A stretch of DNA of 64,000 nucleotides from Nelumbo lutea (Eukaryota > Streptophyta > Magnoliopsida > Proteales > Nelumbonaceae), in assembly GCA_022828595.1 (NCBI GenBank), contig JAKGHH010000008.1, positions 4,834,728-4,898,727 on the forward strand, written 5' to 3'. How positions within the stretch are numbered: position 1 is the first letter of the stretch; every line of letters starts with the position of its first letter. This document shows, piece after piece, positions 54,827 to 64,000 of the stretch. The translations under genes and the position numbers were made by a program. The notes under the pieces are model-generated. The model was not told the DNA's origin, ran no database searches, and worked only from the letters and a program-made list of their open reading frames with translations.

Positions 54827-55280
54827 AGAGTTGATGAATCCCAGGAGTCATGTGCAGGAAGCTCTCAAATAACTTGGGTTGTTCCTTTTTTTCTTTTCTT
54901 TTTTTTTTTTACTTTTTTTTTTCTAATCTGATGGGTGATTTGCATAAATTAAGCTTGTTCTTGTTCTCTAACTTGCTTTTCACTCTGCCATTCATGCGTT
55001 TGAGGTGGATCTATTTTTTTTTCCTTTTTTAAGTGAAGTTTTGGCTCTAGAGGGAAAGATTTTGTCCTAAACCTAGTTTTTTATTTTTTTTGCTGCAAAT
55101 TGTCCTAGACTTAGTTGGTGAGTGGATTAGCCAATTGAGTAATTGAACAGTAGCTCTGATGATATAAACATGACTTCATATGTAATTTTGAGTACCACTT
55201 AACAAAAGTACTTGTGAATTAGGCTGTGGACTGCTTAGCAAATTTAGACAATGTTGCTCGAACAACCTTTGAGATGAAAT
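51990..55280. other. CACTA interior, mostly unrecognised, AT-rich
   Basis: About 3.3 kb without a confident gene. T runs at 53520-53534 and 54797-54822. On the minus strand at about 54560-54370 a stretch reads [16 protein letters not shown] then [13 protein letters not shown], protein-like in composition but not identified; it might be a third captured piece. The frame at 53626-53853 (minus) is likewise unidentified. Confidence 0.4.
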
Positions 55281-55287
55281 GTTTCTT

Positions 55288-56130
55288 TCAACTAGATATA
55301 TATTTATATATGTGTGTGTGTGTATTTTTTTTTTCAGGAGCCTTATCTAACACCTGTTTGTTCTGAATGACTACTTGATTCATGATATCTTGGATCAACA
55401 GTGTCATGTTGGTATGAGAAAATCCCCCCTCTTCGATTGCTATCTTTGCCATCTCCATGAGCTCTGTCGCTCTCTGTCTTCTTTCTTCTGTCTCATCTCC
55501 CCCATCCATCAACTGGACTATGGCCTTCTCCACTTGTTCTCTCCTTACCAGCACCCCAACCTTCTCTTCCTCTCCCCACTTACATTGGACATCAATACCA
55601 ATCCTGACTCCAATCTTGAGAATCTGTACAAACCCCTATGTTTACAGAACTGCTCTGCAAACATAGGTTATGTTATCATGGGCACACCCGCACAAACCCC
55701 TTCCAGTGTTGAATTCCACCTGCAATGTGTCAAGAAGCCACCTATGGCCGAGTGAGATAGGATTAAAACCTGAGGCGCCCAGCCCTGAATCAAGAGACCT
55801 CTCCCTTTGGTCCTCTCCTCAAAACCTTCCTTCAACAACCATTCCTCAAAGGATTCATTGTTGTTTCTGACTACCCAAATGAATGGGTGGTGTTTGATGC
55901 TTCTAGCCCCAACCCAATCTTTATCAACTGTGGAGGAATCAGTCTACAGAGGCTGCCTAGACAAATATAGACAACAGACTTTGGAGCTCTAGAATCCAAC
56001 CACTCCAAGTCTTATGTGCTGATGGAGCAGAAAGTCCCTTGTTTTGAGAGTGGCAGGGTTTTAGCCACAGCTGCTGATCAGTTTGAGTTAAACCATTCCT
56101 TTCTCCAAACAAGAGATTTAATGGGTTTGA
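55288..56130 (-). pseudogene. Captured UDP-glycosyltransferase (UGT73-like) pseudogene
   Basis: On the minus strand, in order: [27 protein letters not shown] (about 55970-55890), [32 protein letters not shown], then the PSPG signature box from [20 protein letters not shown] (55781 downward) to PMFAEQF. After that come an unaligned stretch and the C-terminus VRREQVEKAIVQLMDG...MEMAKIAIEEGG...LLIQDIM (55554-55288). Damage: HCGWN reads HCRWN, the Trp after PMIT is a TAA stop, and frameshifts occur near 55885 and 56000. An N-terminal trace (AVIVVRVNP) may extend to about 56220. UGT73 enzymes glucosylate small molecules; this copy cannot. Confidence 0.85.
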
Positions 56131-56229
56131 CAATTGGTAAACCTTTCCTTCATTAAAGAGAGGTTGGACATGGGTTGACCCTAACCACTATTACAGCTAA
56201 CCTCAGCCTCAGCCATAGGTCAACAGCTG

Positions 56230-56770
56230 AGAAGATGATGACAGAATCATGTATTTTGGTGTTTGACCTGTTCCCTAACCACTCAATGGACAGTGGTCTA
56301 GGTCGAAGGTCACTCGATTAATGTGGCTGCCTACTGCCATTAATTGTTGGGGACTTGGTAGCTTTTCAAACATACCACAAAGCTTAAGACTTTATGAGGA
56401 ATTGAAAAAAAAAAAGTGATCAAATCTGTTTAATTAGCGTCAAACATGAAGACCTTTCTAGAAACAGAAAACTATGTATCCCCTTAATTAGCTTTTTAAG
56501 AAAAGGAATAACTGAATTTCTAATTTTAAGATAACACCTATGGCGTTTATAAGCTTCATGTAATCAAATTTCTGACCCCATATATTAATAGTCAGATTTA
56601 ATTTGCTCACCAATCGCATTAAATAACAGAAACGGGCTTGTGTTGTCTTATGTGCTGATTGGAAACTGTGGTTCTGCCCCATCTGATTTTGATTGAATAT
56701 TGAGGGCCACACCATAGATGAGCTTTTTTGTTGCACCATCTGATTTTGATTCCCTTGGATTTTTTTCTAG
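56230..56770. other. CACTA interior between the UGT pseudogene and the transposase gene
   Basis: About 540 bp without a recognised gene. It contains two copies of the words TTGCACCATCTGATTTTGATT / CCCCATCTGATTTTGATT (about 56679 and 56733), a short direct repeat. Confidence 0.35.
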
Positions 56771-57870
56771 GGCATCAAAAAGAAAATGATCTCAAACAAA
56801 TCGAGTGCAGCAAGTCCCAAATTCTCAATTAAATAGGGAAGTTGAAGAACAAGAGACTGAAACACAACCACAGCAATCTTATTTGCAACACCCTCAAGTT
56901 TCTCAACCCCAAGTAGACCATTTGCCCTCTCATCATTCTTAGGAGGAAACTGAAGACCAATTACCCCCACAAATAGAGTCCTCATAGCACAAGAAAACAA
57001 GAGGCCCCACTTTTTGAAAGATGTGTATAAAATGAATGATAATGAGCGTATTTCTGTATCTTTTAATAAGCATGGTCAACTAGAAGATGGAAAATTGTCT
57101 CAGTTTATTGGCACAATAGCACGTAATGGAAATATTGTACCTATTGATGTGGATAGTTGGAAGAAAGTATTGTATACAACTAAAGATTGTGCTTGGGGTT
57201 TTATCAAGGTATTCTTTTCAATTTATTCACTATTTGTATGTTGGATTTGAACATTTTTCAAATAATCAAATATGTGTGATGAATTATGATATATAAAATC
57301 TCATTCTTACATATGCAATGTAGGATAAGTTTGATGTTTTAGATGATCGTAAAGAATGGTGTTTAAAGGACCTAAATGCAAAATGGAAGCAATGGAAATG
57401 CATTCTATATCCGGATTTTTATAAGCCTGAAGTTCCAATAGCAGAACAACTTACTCCTCCAACGGATTGTGTTGTTAAAGAACAGTGGGTAAATTTGCTT
57501 CAAATGTGGCAATCAGAAAAATTTAAGGTATGCAAATTAAATTCATTAAAAATTATTTCTTATTTAAACATATACTAATATATTGTTTTTCTTTACTTTT
57601 CTTTATTAGACATTTAGCAAAGTAAATAAAAGCAATGCTTTGAAGAAAATAAAGCACTGTGTAGGAACAAAGCGAAGGTTATGATCAATTCTAATTATTT
57701 AATTTATATATCTAATTATTGACATCAATTCTTATGTATTCATTTTTGTTGAACATGATAGATCGAAGTTTATGATCCAAAGCAAAGGTCGTGAGCATGA
57801 TGCATGTGCATATAATCAACTATTCAGATGCAATGAGGATAATTTTGTAAATTCTCCTTTCTTTTTTTGA
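56771..57870 (+). pseudogene. CACTA Transposase_24 (TNPA-like) gene, decayed
   Basis: A spliced gene. Exon pieces: Gln/Pro-rich lead from about 56771 to 57208, 57324-57527, 57610-57677, 57762-57870; all junctions are GT-AG. The readings MNDNERISVSFNKHGQ, LSQFIGTIARNGNIVPIDV, DDRKEWCLKDLNAKWKQWK, EQWVNLLQMWQSEKF and SKVNKSNALKKIKHCVGTKR follow the plant Transposase_24 (Ptta/En/Spm) domain, in which GxFIGxxAR, W-rich, and NKxNRxK..HxxG(S/T)K motifs recur. Stops in the lead region (for example after RASKRK) and a short C-terminus show it is broken or truncated. In CACTA elements such proteins bind the subterminal repeats. Confidence 0.8.
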
Positions 57871-57954
57871 TGATGAAAAAAATTTATTAAAAGTGTGTAT
57901 TGAACGAAGAACAGGTGAAATTATTATTATTATTATTTTTTTTTTGTAATGGCA

Positions 57955-58493
57955 TTCATTTAATCTCAACCAAGAAACAAGCCTTTAGCAACAGTTTATG
58001 ATGACCGTTGCTAAAGGTTCCATACAACAATGGCTTCAAATACAGTTATATTTTGTGACGACCAAATCTACGACATCGATTTTTTATCCTAACCGTTGCT
58101 ATAAGAATTTTATAGCAACCGTTAATGTAAAAAACCATAGCAATACATAAGAATGACTAATACTTATAGTGGTGGTTTTACTTAAAACTGTTGCTATTTC
58201 TATTTATTGAACAATAGCTCATATTCTATAGCCATGGATAAAACCATTGCTGTAGAAATTTTTAGCAACGGTACCAAATAAGTCTGTTGCAATACATTTT
58301 TTTATTAGCAACGGTAAACCATTGCTATAGGTATACTTGTAGCGATAGTATACAAAATCCGTGGCTATAGGCTTTAGCCATGCCAATATCTGCTGCCATC
58401 GACAAAAAACCGTTGTTATATCCTTTAGCAATAGTTTTTTGTATCTTTTCGCAATGGTTTTGTCCGTTGCTAAAGTCCATTTTTCCTGTAGTG
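57955..58493. repeat. Right subterminal repeats and terminus of the CACTA element
   Basis: Over ten copies of CCGTTGCTA(A/T)A / TTTAGCAACGG-like words in both orientations, ending with CTGTAGTG. It can fold on itself extensively. Confidence 0.85.
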
Positions 58494-58621
58494 AAAAATT
58501 ATTCGGGCACTCTCACATTTTTCTCTTTTTATAGCTCACTTGAGTTGGAATACCACCAGATTATTGCCAGTGGAAGTCTGAGTCACAGCACACGAGGGAG
58601 CGCCCAAATTGTGAATCATCA

Positions 58622-58709
58622 ATAATAGTTATAATAGTTACTATATTAATTATTATAATATTAATTACTATTAATTATAATAGTTATTACTGAATTCAAT
58701 AATAATTAT
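58622..58709. repeat. AT-rich (TAA/TTA) array, right part of the split array
   Basis: ATAATAGTTATAATAGTTAC-type repeats directly following the LTR end of element C; partner of 43869-44078. Confidence 0.8.
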
Positions 58710-60360
58710 ACTAATAAACCAGCAAGACCATTTCTCCTTCTTTTTCACCTTCTCTTTCTCCTTCTCCTTTTCATTACCATCGAATTTGCTTTGGATCTCT
58801 TTACGATCATCCAAATTGGAAGTTTGCTCGGTTTCGGAGGCTTTTCTACGCCGCAGCATCAACATATTCGTTTCCTCCTTACTCTGTTCCTACGCTTCTT
58901 AAGTTGTTAACGTTGTTGCTAAATTGGGAAACCAGACAAATCTTTCCTGGGTAAATGATTGATAGAGTCTAAGCTGCACTGTCGAATCTTCTTCGCCTAG
59001 TTTCTTTCTATATCTATAAACTTCTCAAACCCTAACCTACACTGGTGTTATAGTCGCCATCGTTCAGAAACGAAGACACCGTTTGCTGTTGCAGCAATAA
59101 CCTGAAGTCCCGAATCAGAGTTTTCCTACCGGGAAAGAGTGGTAGTTTGTCGTTGGAGCCGCTGAAGTCCTGGAAGGCTCCGCCTCACAAAGCACATTCA
59201 TTGAGAGTTGGGCAGAGACGGTTGAATGTGCAGAAAGTTTATGTGTAGAAAGATTGTAAATTATTTGATATTTGGCTTTTTTTAGGAAGAGATTGAGAGT
59301 AGGAATTTCTCACTTATCAGGTCTGAAGATTGAAAATTGTTTGATATTAAACTTATTTTTAGGAAGATATTGAGAATGGTTCTCAGGTACGAAGAGTTAT
59401 AATATGGCACCTATGTGGAAGTTAAGAGAAAACAAAATCAGAGATAGTTGGCATAGACTAATTGGCTTTGGGCTTTATTCGTCTGCGAGTGAGTGGTCTC
59501 TCTTCTTACAAAGACAGGTGGCTGAATGTAAATAGGTCATTGGGGAGCCTTTCGCCTCATTACATTACTTTATATATATATATATATATATATATAAGAT
59601 TTATTATTAAAAAAGAGAAATATTTTTCATTTATAAATCTACTAAAAATGCTTTATTCGTGAACTCTTTCTCGCACCCTACTATTTACCGGTTGTCTCTT
59701 CACAAATCACAACCCACGTAAGTAATTGCTATTAAAAATTAAAATCTCCCTCTCTCTCTCTCCCCCAATCCGTATTTCTGTCTGCGCGCAGCTTCCCATG
59801 ACAGAGACTGTATGATGAAAATGGATAAAACTTTCATATTCTTAAATTTCGTTGGATTTCTACCGTTTCGTCGGATTCTGGGAAGTGTCCGATGTATGGG
59901 GAATCCCTTTGGTCAACAGCTCTGATGGAAGGGAAACAGACCACCCATTTCTTCTTTCAGTCCGTTCCTTTGCTTTCAGAGACGAGAGAGTTAGCCGCAG
60001 GAAAAAGGAAGGGAAAAAAGCGAAGAGAAAAGTGAACATCGACACCGTATTGTTCACGAAGAAGGGAAAAAAAAAGAATGCGAGAGATGGAGACGGCATT
60101 CGATTTGAGAAAAGGAGAAGAATACAAACGACAAATGCTAGAGAAAGTGTTACCTTTTTTCTTCTCTCTGTTTCTCTTTGATATATTTTCCGTGGTCTCT
60201 CTCCCCTCCCCTCATGGAGTCATGGGCAATTGCCAGACCTCCTCACCACTGCCATTATTTCAATGTTTTCTCAAGCCCCCAAACGAGAGAGGGAGAGAGA
60301 GACGGTGAACTGTAAAGTGCGAACTATGGGCCGCCTCTGTATGGTTTCTGTCCACCTTCT
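58710..60360. other. Gene-poor spacer, no supported gene
   Basis: The minus-strand frame 58671-58865 starts MLMLRRRKASETE and has a Lys/Glu-rich run; it could be a first exon but has no recognisable domain and its end lies in the array. A (TA)n run is at 59571-59596, a CT-rich stretch at 59747-59765. The Lys/Arg-rich frame at 59852-60181 is low complexity. None is called as a gene. Confidence 0.4.
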
Positions 60361-61172
60361 AATACATGCATTTAGTTTCCATCAAGCATATTAAAATATT
60401 AATATTTAAATGTTTTTTAAATAATAATTAGAATAAATAACCATGATAAAATTATAATAAATAATAGTTAATAAAAATATCATAATTATAATCAATTATA
60501 CAATCTTATAATAATTATTAATCATTAATCCTAATAAAAATTATAAATTTTAATCCATTTGAATTCTATTTAAAAATAATCAAAATTAATAAAATTTATT
60601 TTACTAACAATAAGCCATAAAAATATTGAAAATTAATATCCCAATTCGAATATGGTTAAATATTCGAATATTCAGTTCGATTTGAATTCGATTAATTGAT
60701 TATTTTAGATAATTAATAAATATTTTTATTGATATAAAGTATATAAATATATAAATTATTTATATAACTCAATTATTATATATAAGTTACATAAAATATT
60801 TTATATATTATATATAAGACTTAAATAATCGATCGAATTCGATATTTATCGAATTGAATAAGGTCATATCCGAATTCGAATACAATTAACTATTTGATAA
60901 GAATAGGATATCTGAATTCGATCTATTAAATATTCAAATTATCTGAATACTATTCGATTATACCGAATATCGAATTCGAAATTGGATTTTCGAATACCGT
61001 TGACACCTCTACTCGTAACACTCCTAATTGTGCCTAACCAAATCAAATTGCCCAAGTTAGACTGCATTAGTATTTTAGTTATATAGAATACATTTTAAGT
61101 AATTTAAAGTTCACTTTATATTTCATTTAAATATAATAAAATTAACACAAATTTTGATCAACAATGTAGATC
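60361..61172. repeat. AT-rich DNA ending in a hAT-like right terminus
   Basis: Many ATTCGAATA / GAATTCGAAT words from 60640 to 61000. The segment ends TTGACACCTCTA at 61011 (TAGAGGTGTCAACGG on the minus strand), a hAT-type terminus. A left partner with matching flank was not found, so the element is truncated or too diverged. Confidence 0.5.
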
Positions 61173-61180
61173 CCTATTAG

Positions 61181-61417
61181 TAGGGGTCCAAGTCAGGTGG
61201 GTTGGTCCAGGTTTATGGTCAACCCAAGCCCAACCCTAAAATTTGGGTTTATGGTCAACCCAAGCCCAACCCCTTAAAATTATAATGTATATATGCATTT
61301 ATGCAAATATGTATACATATATGTAAATATCTATTTTTTTTGGTAAAACATATATGTATATATGTATATATATAAATATAAATGCATAAATTTACATATA
61401 TACATATGTATGTATGA

Positions 61418-61513
<96 letters not shown>

Positions 61514-61744
61514 GCATAAATTTACATATATACATATGTATGTATGAATGTGTATAGTTGGGCTGGGCTCGGGCTGAGTTTAGGCTACCTAAGGTCTGGA
61601 CCTGGGCCCGGCCCAAAAAAATAAAAAAGTCCAAATTATTGGGCTCAAGCCCAGCCCGAGGATTGAAAATACAAGCCCAACCCATATAAAATTTCAGGTA
61701 GGGTCGACTGAGGCTCAGGTTGGGCCCACCCAACTTGCACCGTA
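61181..61744. mobile_element. hAT-like non-autonomous element with a (TA)n core, 564 bp
   Basis: Left end TAGGGGTCCAAGTCAGGTGGG. The right end on the minus strand reads TACGGTGCAAGTTGGGTGGG. Flanking 8-mers CCTATTAG (61173-61180) and GTTATTAG (61745-61752) match at 6 of 8. Subterminal AACCCAAGCCCAACC / GGGCTTGGG-type words are in inverted orientation. The centre is a (TA)n tract with duplicated flanks. Confidence 0.7.
61381..61556. repeat. (TA)n tract between two identical 46-bp direct repeats
   Basis: The sequence AATGCATAAATTTACATATA... is identical at 61381-61426 and 61511-61556. Between them lies about 84 bp of almost pure TA. Confidence 0.95.
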
Positions 61745-61752
61745 GTTATTAG

Positions 61753-62268
61753 ACCAAAGAGGCATAAATAATGTTTGAATTGGACTTTAAATGATTTGGC
61801 TATACTTTAACTGTTTAAAAATAATATCAATTAAGGGTAAGAATATTGTTCATCTTCTTCTTGCAATTTATTCATCAGTGTCGTCGCCTCTAACAATGCC
61901 TCCACCTATCTCTGCTACCTCCATCTCCACCTCTGGCAACGTCGCCAGAGGTGGGCGGAGGCAGAGGCAGTGGCGGGGGGCACCGGTGGTCATTCAATTT
62001 ATTTGCACCATTAGTGCAAAATGAATTTGCATTGTAAACAACTAGGCATATCAGAAACAATGGCAAAGAAGAGCAATCAATTCACGACAGCAGTTGCCAT
62101 CAAGATTCAAGACACAATGAAGTCGACGCCTTTCCTGAAGCCTTCAAATCACGTTTTGCAAAAATTGATCAAGAAATGATCAACTCCCTCTTACTGCTGC
62201 GCAGGCATTCTTGAATGTGATAATATATATTCATGGAAAAGATCTAGCTAGCTCGAATGATCATATTC
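61753..62268. other. Spacer before element D, no supported gene
   Basis: About 515 bp. Small plus-strand frames occur (61791-62024 with a Ser/Thr-rich patch; one starting near 62056, MAKKSNQFTT..., 39 codons), but neither shows a recognisable domain. Confidence 0.4.
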
Positions 62269-63109
62269 TGATGAAGGAAGATTTGGCCCGATCTCGCAAA
62301 TCACGCCACGTGGCAAAAAACAAGTAGCTCGACACTTAAAACAGCGTACCGAGGGTACAAACACCAAAGGTAAGAGACCAGCTGTTCGAACTCCCTACAA
62401 GGTGCCCGAACTCCCTACTTAGAGTTTGAACTCCCTATGAGAAGCCCGAACTCCCTGCAAGGTGCCCGAACTCCCTACGAGGAGCCCGAACTCTCCCTTT
62501 GGCCCCGAGTCACACAAAGCAGAGACCCGAACTGGCCCGTCTTATGATAGTTCGGAACCCCCCTTATCCAAACTCAAGACTTCGCCTCACGCACCGCTCC
62601 AGGCACTTCGCTTCCAGAGCATTGAACTGTACGAACCACACCGTACCTGACACCGAAGGAGTCCGTATCCAGGGGCGACGCACCTGACTGACTTGGGATC
62701 TGACGCTTGACGGCCGCACTGCAAACGGCCACCTGCCACTGTCACCTGTCACCGCTACCTCCAGTTATAGAGACGGCTCCGACAAAAAGAGCAGTGACGG
62801 TTCTGCCCCAGCAGAGGCGATGACACCCGAACTGGTAGAAGCACGGAAATACTCATTCCCGACCTGACAGGAGTCTAGGAGTGAGTGCGCGAGGTGGTTA
62901 TAAAAGGCTTTCCACTCCCCCAAAGAGGAGGATGCAAACTTTGCGCTATCTGGTTTTATCTTGCCTTTGAAGGATTCTAACTTAAGCTTTGGAGCCTTTA
63001 CACCGGGTTCCCCCCGGAGCTTCCTCATCTCCTCCGTTTCAGGTTCCCTGCTACTCAGTTCAGAAGCAAGGTCGTTGACGGCTAAGACCGGCTGGATTGC
63101 GCATCATCA
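62269..63109 (+). repeat. 5' LTR of element D
   Basis: Starts TGATGAAGGAAGATTTGGCC and ends GCGCATCATCA; 841 bp. TATAAAAG is at 62899-62906, placing the transcription start shortly after. U3 carries a 20-bp minisatellite (62383-62500). The R/U5 part matches the element A LTR (CTTTGCGC, TTGCCTTTGA, CTTAAGCTTxGGAGC). Confidence 0.9.
62383..62500 (+). repeat. 20-bp minisatellite in the element D LTR
   Basis: Six units of the type GCCCGAACTCCCTACAAGGT. The word CGAACTCCCT (or its variant) recurs at 62387, 62407, 62427, 62447, 62467 and 62487, exactly 20 bp apart. It lies upstream of the TATA box, in U3. Confidence 0.92.
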
Positions 63110-63111
63110 AT

Positions 63112-63129
63112 TGGCGTCGTTTGTGGGAA
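63112..63129 (+). other. Primer binding site of element D
   Basis: TGGCGTCGTTTGTGGGAA, two bases after the LTR. Two differences from element A's site. Confidence 0.85.
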
Positions 63130-63190
63130 CACTTCAAAAAGCCTCCCTCCAAACTCCCATAACCCCTTTTCTTCAAATAACCCAACACTC

Positions 63191-64000
63191 ATGGCCTCCT
63201 CCAGCAACGTCGGACGTGGCACGAAGACAAACACCACCGGGGAACAACTTCAAGTCCCCGTAGTGTGTGTTGGATAGTCCACCATCCCCCTTTCGGTGGA
63301 TGGGATCCCCGGCTTGAATGCGCCACTAGCGGTGGCGCCCGTAAACCTTCTTGCCACAAGCATCCCCTTTCCTCCCCCTATTGAGACAACCTTTACTGAA
63401 CCAACTGTCGTCCCCCTGGCAGCCAGCCAAAACCGGTTGGATGACATGATGCAGTGCATGCGGGCAATGCAAGCCCAAATGCAACAGTTCCAGCAGCACC
63501 GGCTTCACCAACACCAAGTGTTGCACAACATCTCCCAGTATCACTATCAACAGCAGTTCCCCCAACTGCCACTGAACCAACCACTACTTCCACCTCGCCA
63601 CCCCGCTCCGAGGCCGGTCAAGGCCTCCTCGCAGGATGGACGCCCCCACCAAGGAAAGGCCTCTCGGTCCCAGAACCCCCCTAACAGCCAGGCCTCGTCC
63701 CCAGGCCAAAGAGAGAAAAAAATCATCCCCACTTCGCAGCTCGCAGGCGGGTCGGGAACCTCGCCCGCGAGATCGGCACCTCGGTGCTCCAAGCCCGAGT
63801 TCCCGCTCACGGAATACCGATTCGACGCCTTGGCGGTAGACTACCAGCATTCCGGGCCCATCGAGCTCGGCAACATGGAGGCCAGTAGCGCCAGTACAAG
63901 GCCCACTCAGCAACGAAGGCACCGGCGAAGTCGCCGAACCACCACCCGTGTCTTGTCAAAGCTCAGAGGCAAAGAAGAGACGAGCTCGGACAAGGTAGGA
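63191..64000 (+). pseudogene. Element D gag, 5' part, with a TAG at codon 29
   Basis: The ATG at 63191 opens MASSSNVGRGTK...; codon 29 (63275-63277) is TAG. After it the same frame stays open to the window end, about 241 codons: APVNLLATSIPFPPPIETTF, RLDDMMQCMRAMQAQMQQFQ, a His/Gln-rich run, a Pro/Ser-rich part, and SGPIELGNMEASSASTRPTQ. This tracks element A's gag. The frame may be read by stop readthrough, begun downstream, or be inactive; hence called a pseudogene with caution. The other long frames on both strands here are shadows. Confidence 0.75.

Larger units (their letters stand above)
50928..58493 (+). mobile_element. CACTA (En/Spm) transposon, 7.6 kb, carrying host gene fragments
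   Basis: Left end CACTACAAAAAA, right end (minus strand) CACTACAGGAAAAATGGAC. A 3-bp target duplication AAA is possible on both sides (50925-50927, 58494-58496). Subterminal copies of AACGGTTGCTA / TAGCAACGG words crowd the first 250 bp and the last 530 bp, a hallmark of CACTA elements. Inside are a broken Transposase_24-type gene on the plus strand near the right end and, on the minus strand, a PPPDE/DeSI-like piece and a UGT-like pseudogene. No Transposase_21 (TNPD-like) gene was seen, so it is non-autonomous. Confidence 0.88.
47493..58621 (+). mobile_element. Element C: 3' part of a Ty3/gypsy element, interrupted by a CACTA transposon
   Basis: Plus-orientation remnants: gag, a coding minisatellite, RNase H, a repeated pre-integrase linker, two polypurine tracts and a 3' LTR split by the CACTA element. 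RT and the integrase core are not recognisable, and there is no matching 5' LTR. The element ends at 58621 (TCATCA) against the AT-rich array. Confidence 0.8.
50267..58621 (+). repeat. 3' LTR of element C, split by the CACTA insertion
   Basis: The parts are 50267-50927 and 58494-58621, together about 786 bp. It starts TGATGAGGGG and ends GAATCATCA, inverted TGATGA/TCATCA termini. A TATA box (TATAAAA, 50804-50810) lies in the first part. U3 carries an internal direct duplication of about 168-bp period (50301-50440 and 50468-50600; shared words include GCTCGACA.ACCAACAC.TGGCAACC). The right end abuts the AT-rich array at 58622. Confidence 0.85.
62269..64000 (+). mobile_element. Element D: Ty3/gypsy (Tat-like) element, 5' part, cut by the window end
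   Basis: Plus orientation: 5' LTR (62269-63109), primer site, gag from 63191 onward. Closely related to element A in gag and in LTR termini, but with a different U3. Its gag frame is open except for one TAG, so it is much better preserved than A. Confidence 0.92.

Noticed and set aside
58671..58865. Minus-strand 64-codon frame with a Lys/Glu run as a first exon
   Set aside because: Runs into the AT-rich array, no domain, and no downstream exon was found before the transposon nest.
59852..60308. Lys/Arg-rich overlapping frames on both strands
   Set aside because: Low complexity, overlapping in several frames, no domain.
63250..63922. Several long minus-strand frames opposite element D gag
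   Set aside because: Shadows of the open, GC-rich gag frame; their equivalents occur opposite element A gag.

Overview
This window is nuclear DNA of a flowering plant. Evidence: intron-rich plant gene families (a casein kinase 1-like gene, a P4-type flippase of the ALA4-7 type, a GDP-fucose transporter-like gene), GT-AG introns, long AT-rich spacers, and many plant LTR retrotransposons, hAT-type miniature elements and a CACTA transposon. The species cannot be told from the sequence alone. All gene models are hand-read from splice signals and protein motifs; no database search was possible.

Layout. 1-9.8 kb: the 3' flank, a complete 14-exon casein kinase 1-like gene on the minus strand (1781-8416) and its 5' flank. 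9.8-19.9 kb: a complete but dead Ty3/gypsy element (A, Tat-like) in minus orientation, with both LTRs, gag-PR-RT-RH-INT and an extra gene running antisense to pol. 19.9-26.5 kb: gene-free, with MITE candidates and two nested hAT-like elements. 26.5-31.8 kb: a dead Ty1/copia element in minus orientation. 32.2-38.5 kb: a complete 10-exon P4-ATPase gene (minus). 38.7-41.0 kb: a near-perfect 2.3-kb palindrome made of the flippase 5' region and an inverted copy of it. 41.0-44.1 kb: AT-rich (TAA/TTA) arrays, one holding a solo LTR with exact target duplication, on both sides of a single-exon GDP-fucose transporter-like gene (42695-43660).

44.1-58.6 kb: a nest of transposons that splits one AT-rich array. 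It holds element B (5' LTR, gag, protease), an inverted fragment of the B-type LTR, element C (gag, a 45-bp coding repeat, RNase H, 3' LTR) and, inside the C LTR, a 7.6-kb CACTA element (50928-58493). The CACTA element carries a broken Transposase_24-type gene and pieces of at least two host genes: a PPPDE/DeSI-like protein and a UGT73-like glycosyltransferase with a recognisable PSPG box. 58.6-62.3 kb: gene-poor AT-rich DNA with another hAT-like element holding a (TA)n tract. 62.3-64.0 kb: the 5' LTR, primer binding site and start of gag of another Tat-like element (D), cut by the window end.

Only three loci look like working host genes: the kinase (cytosolic/nuclear signalling), the flippase (membrane lipid asymmetry) and the sugar-nucleotide transporter (Golgi). 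They share no pathway; they are islands in a transposon matrix. The most notable signals are the flippase-promoter palindrome, the gene-capturing CACTA element, and an in-frame TAG at gag codon 29 shared by elements A and D.
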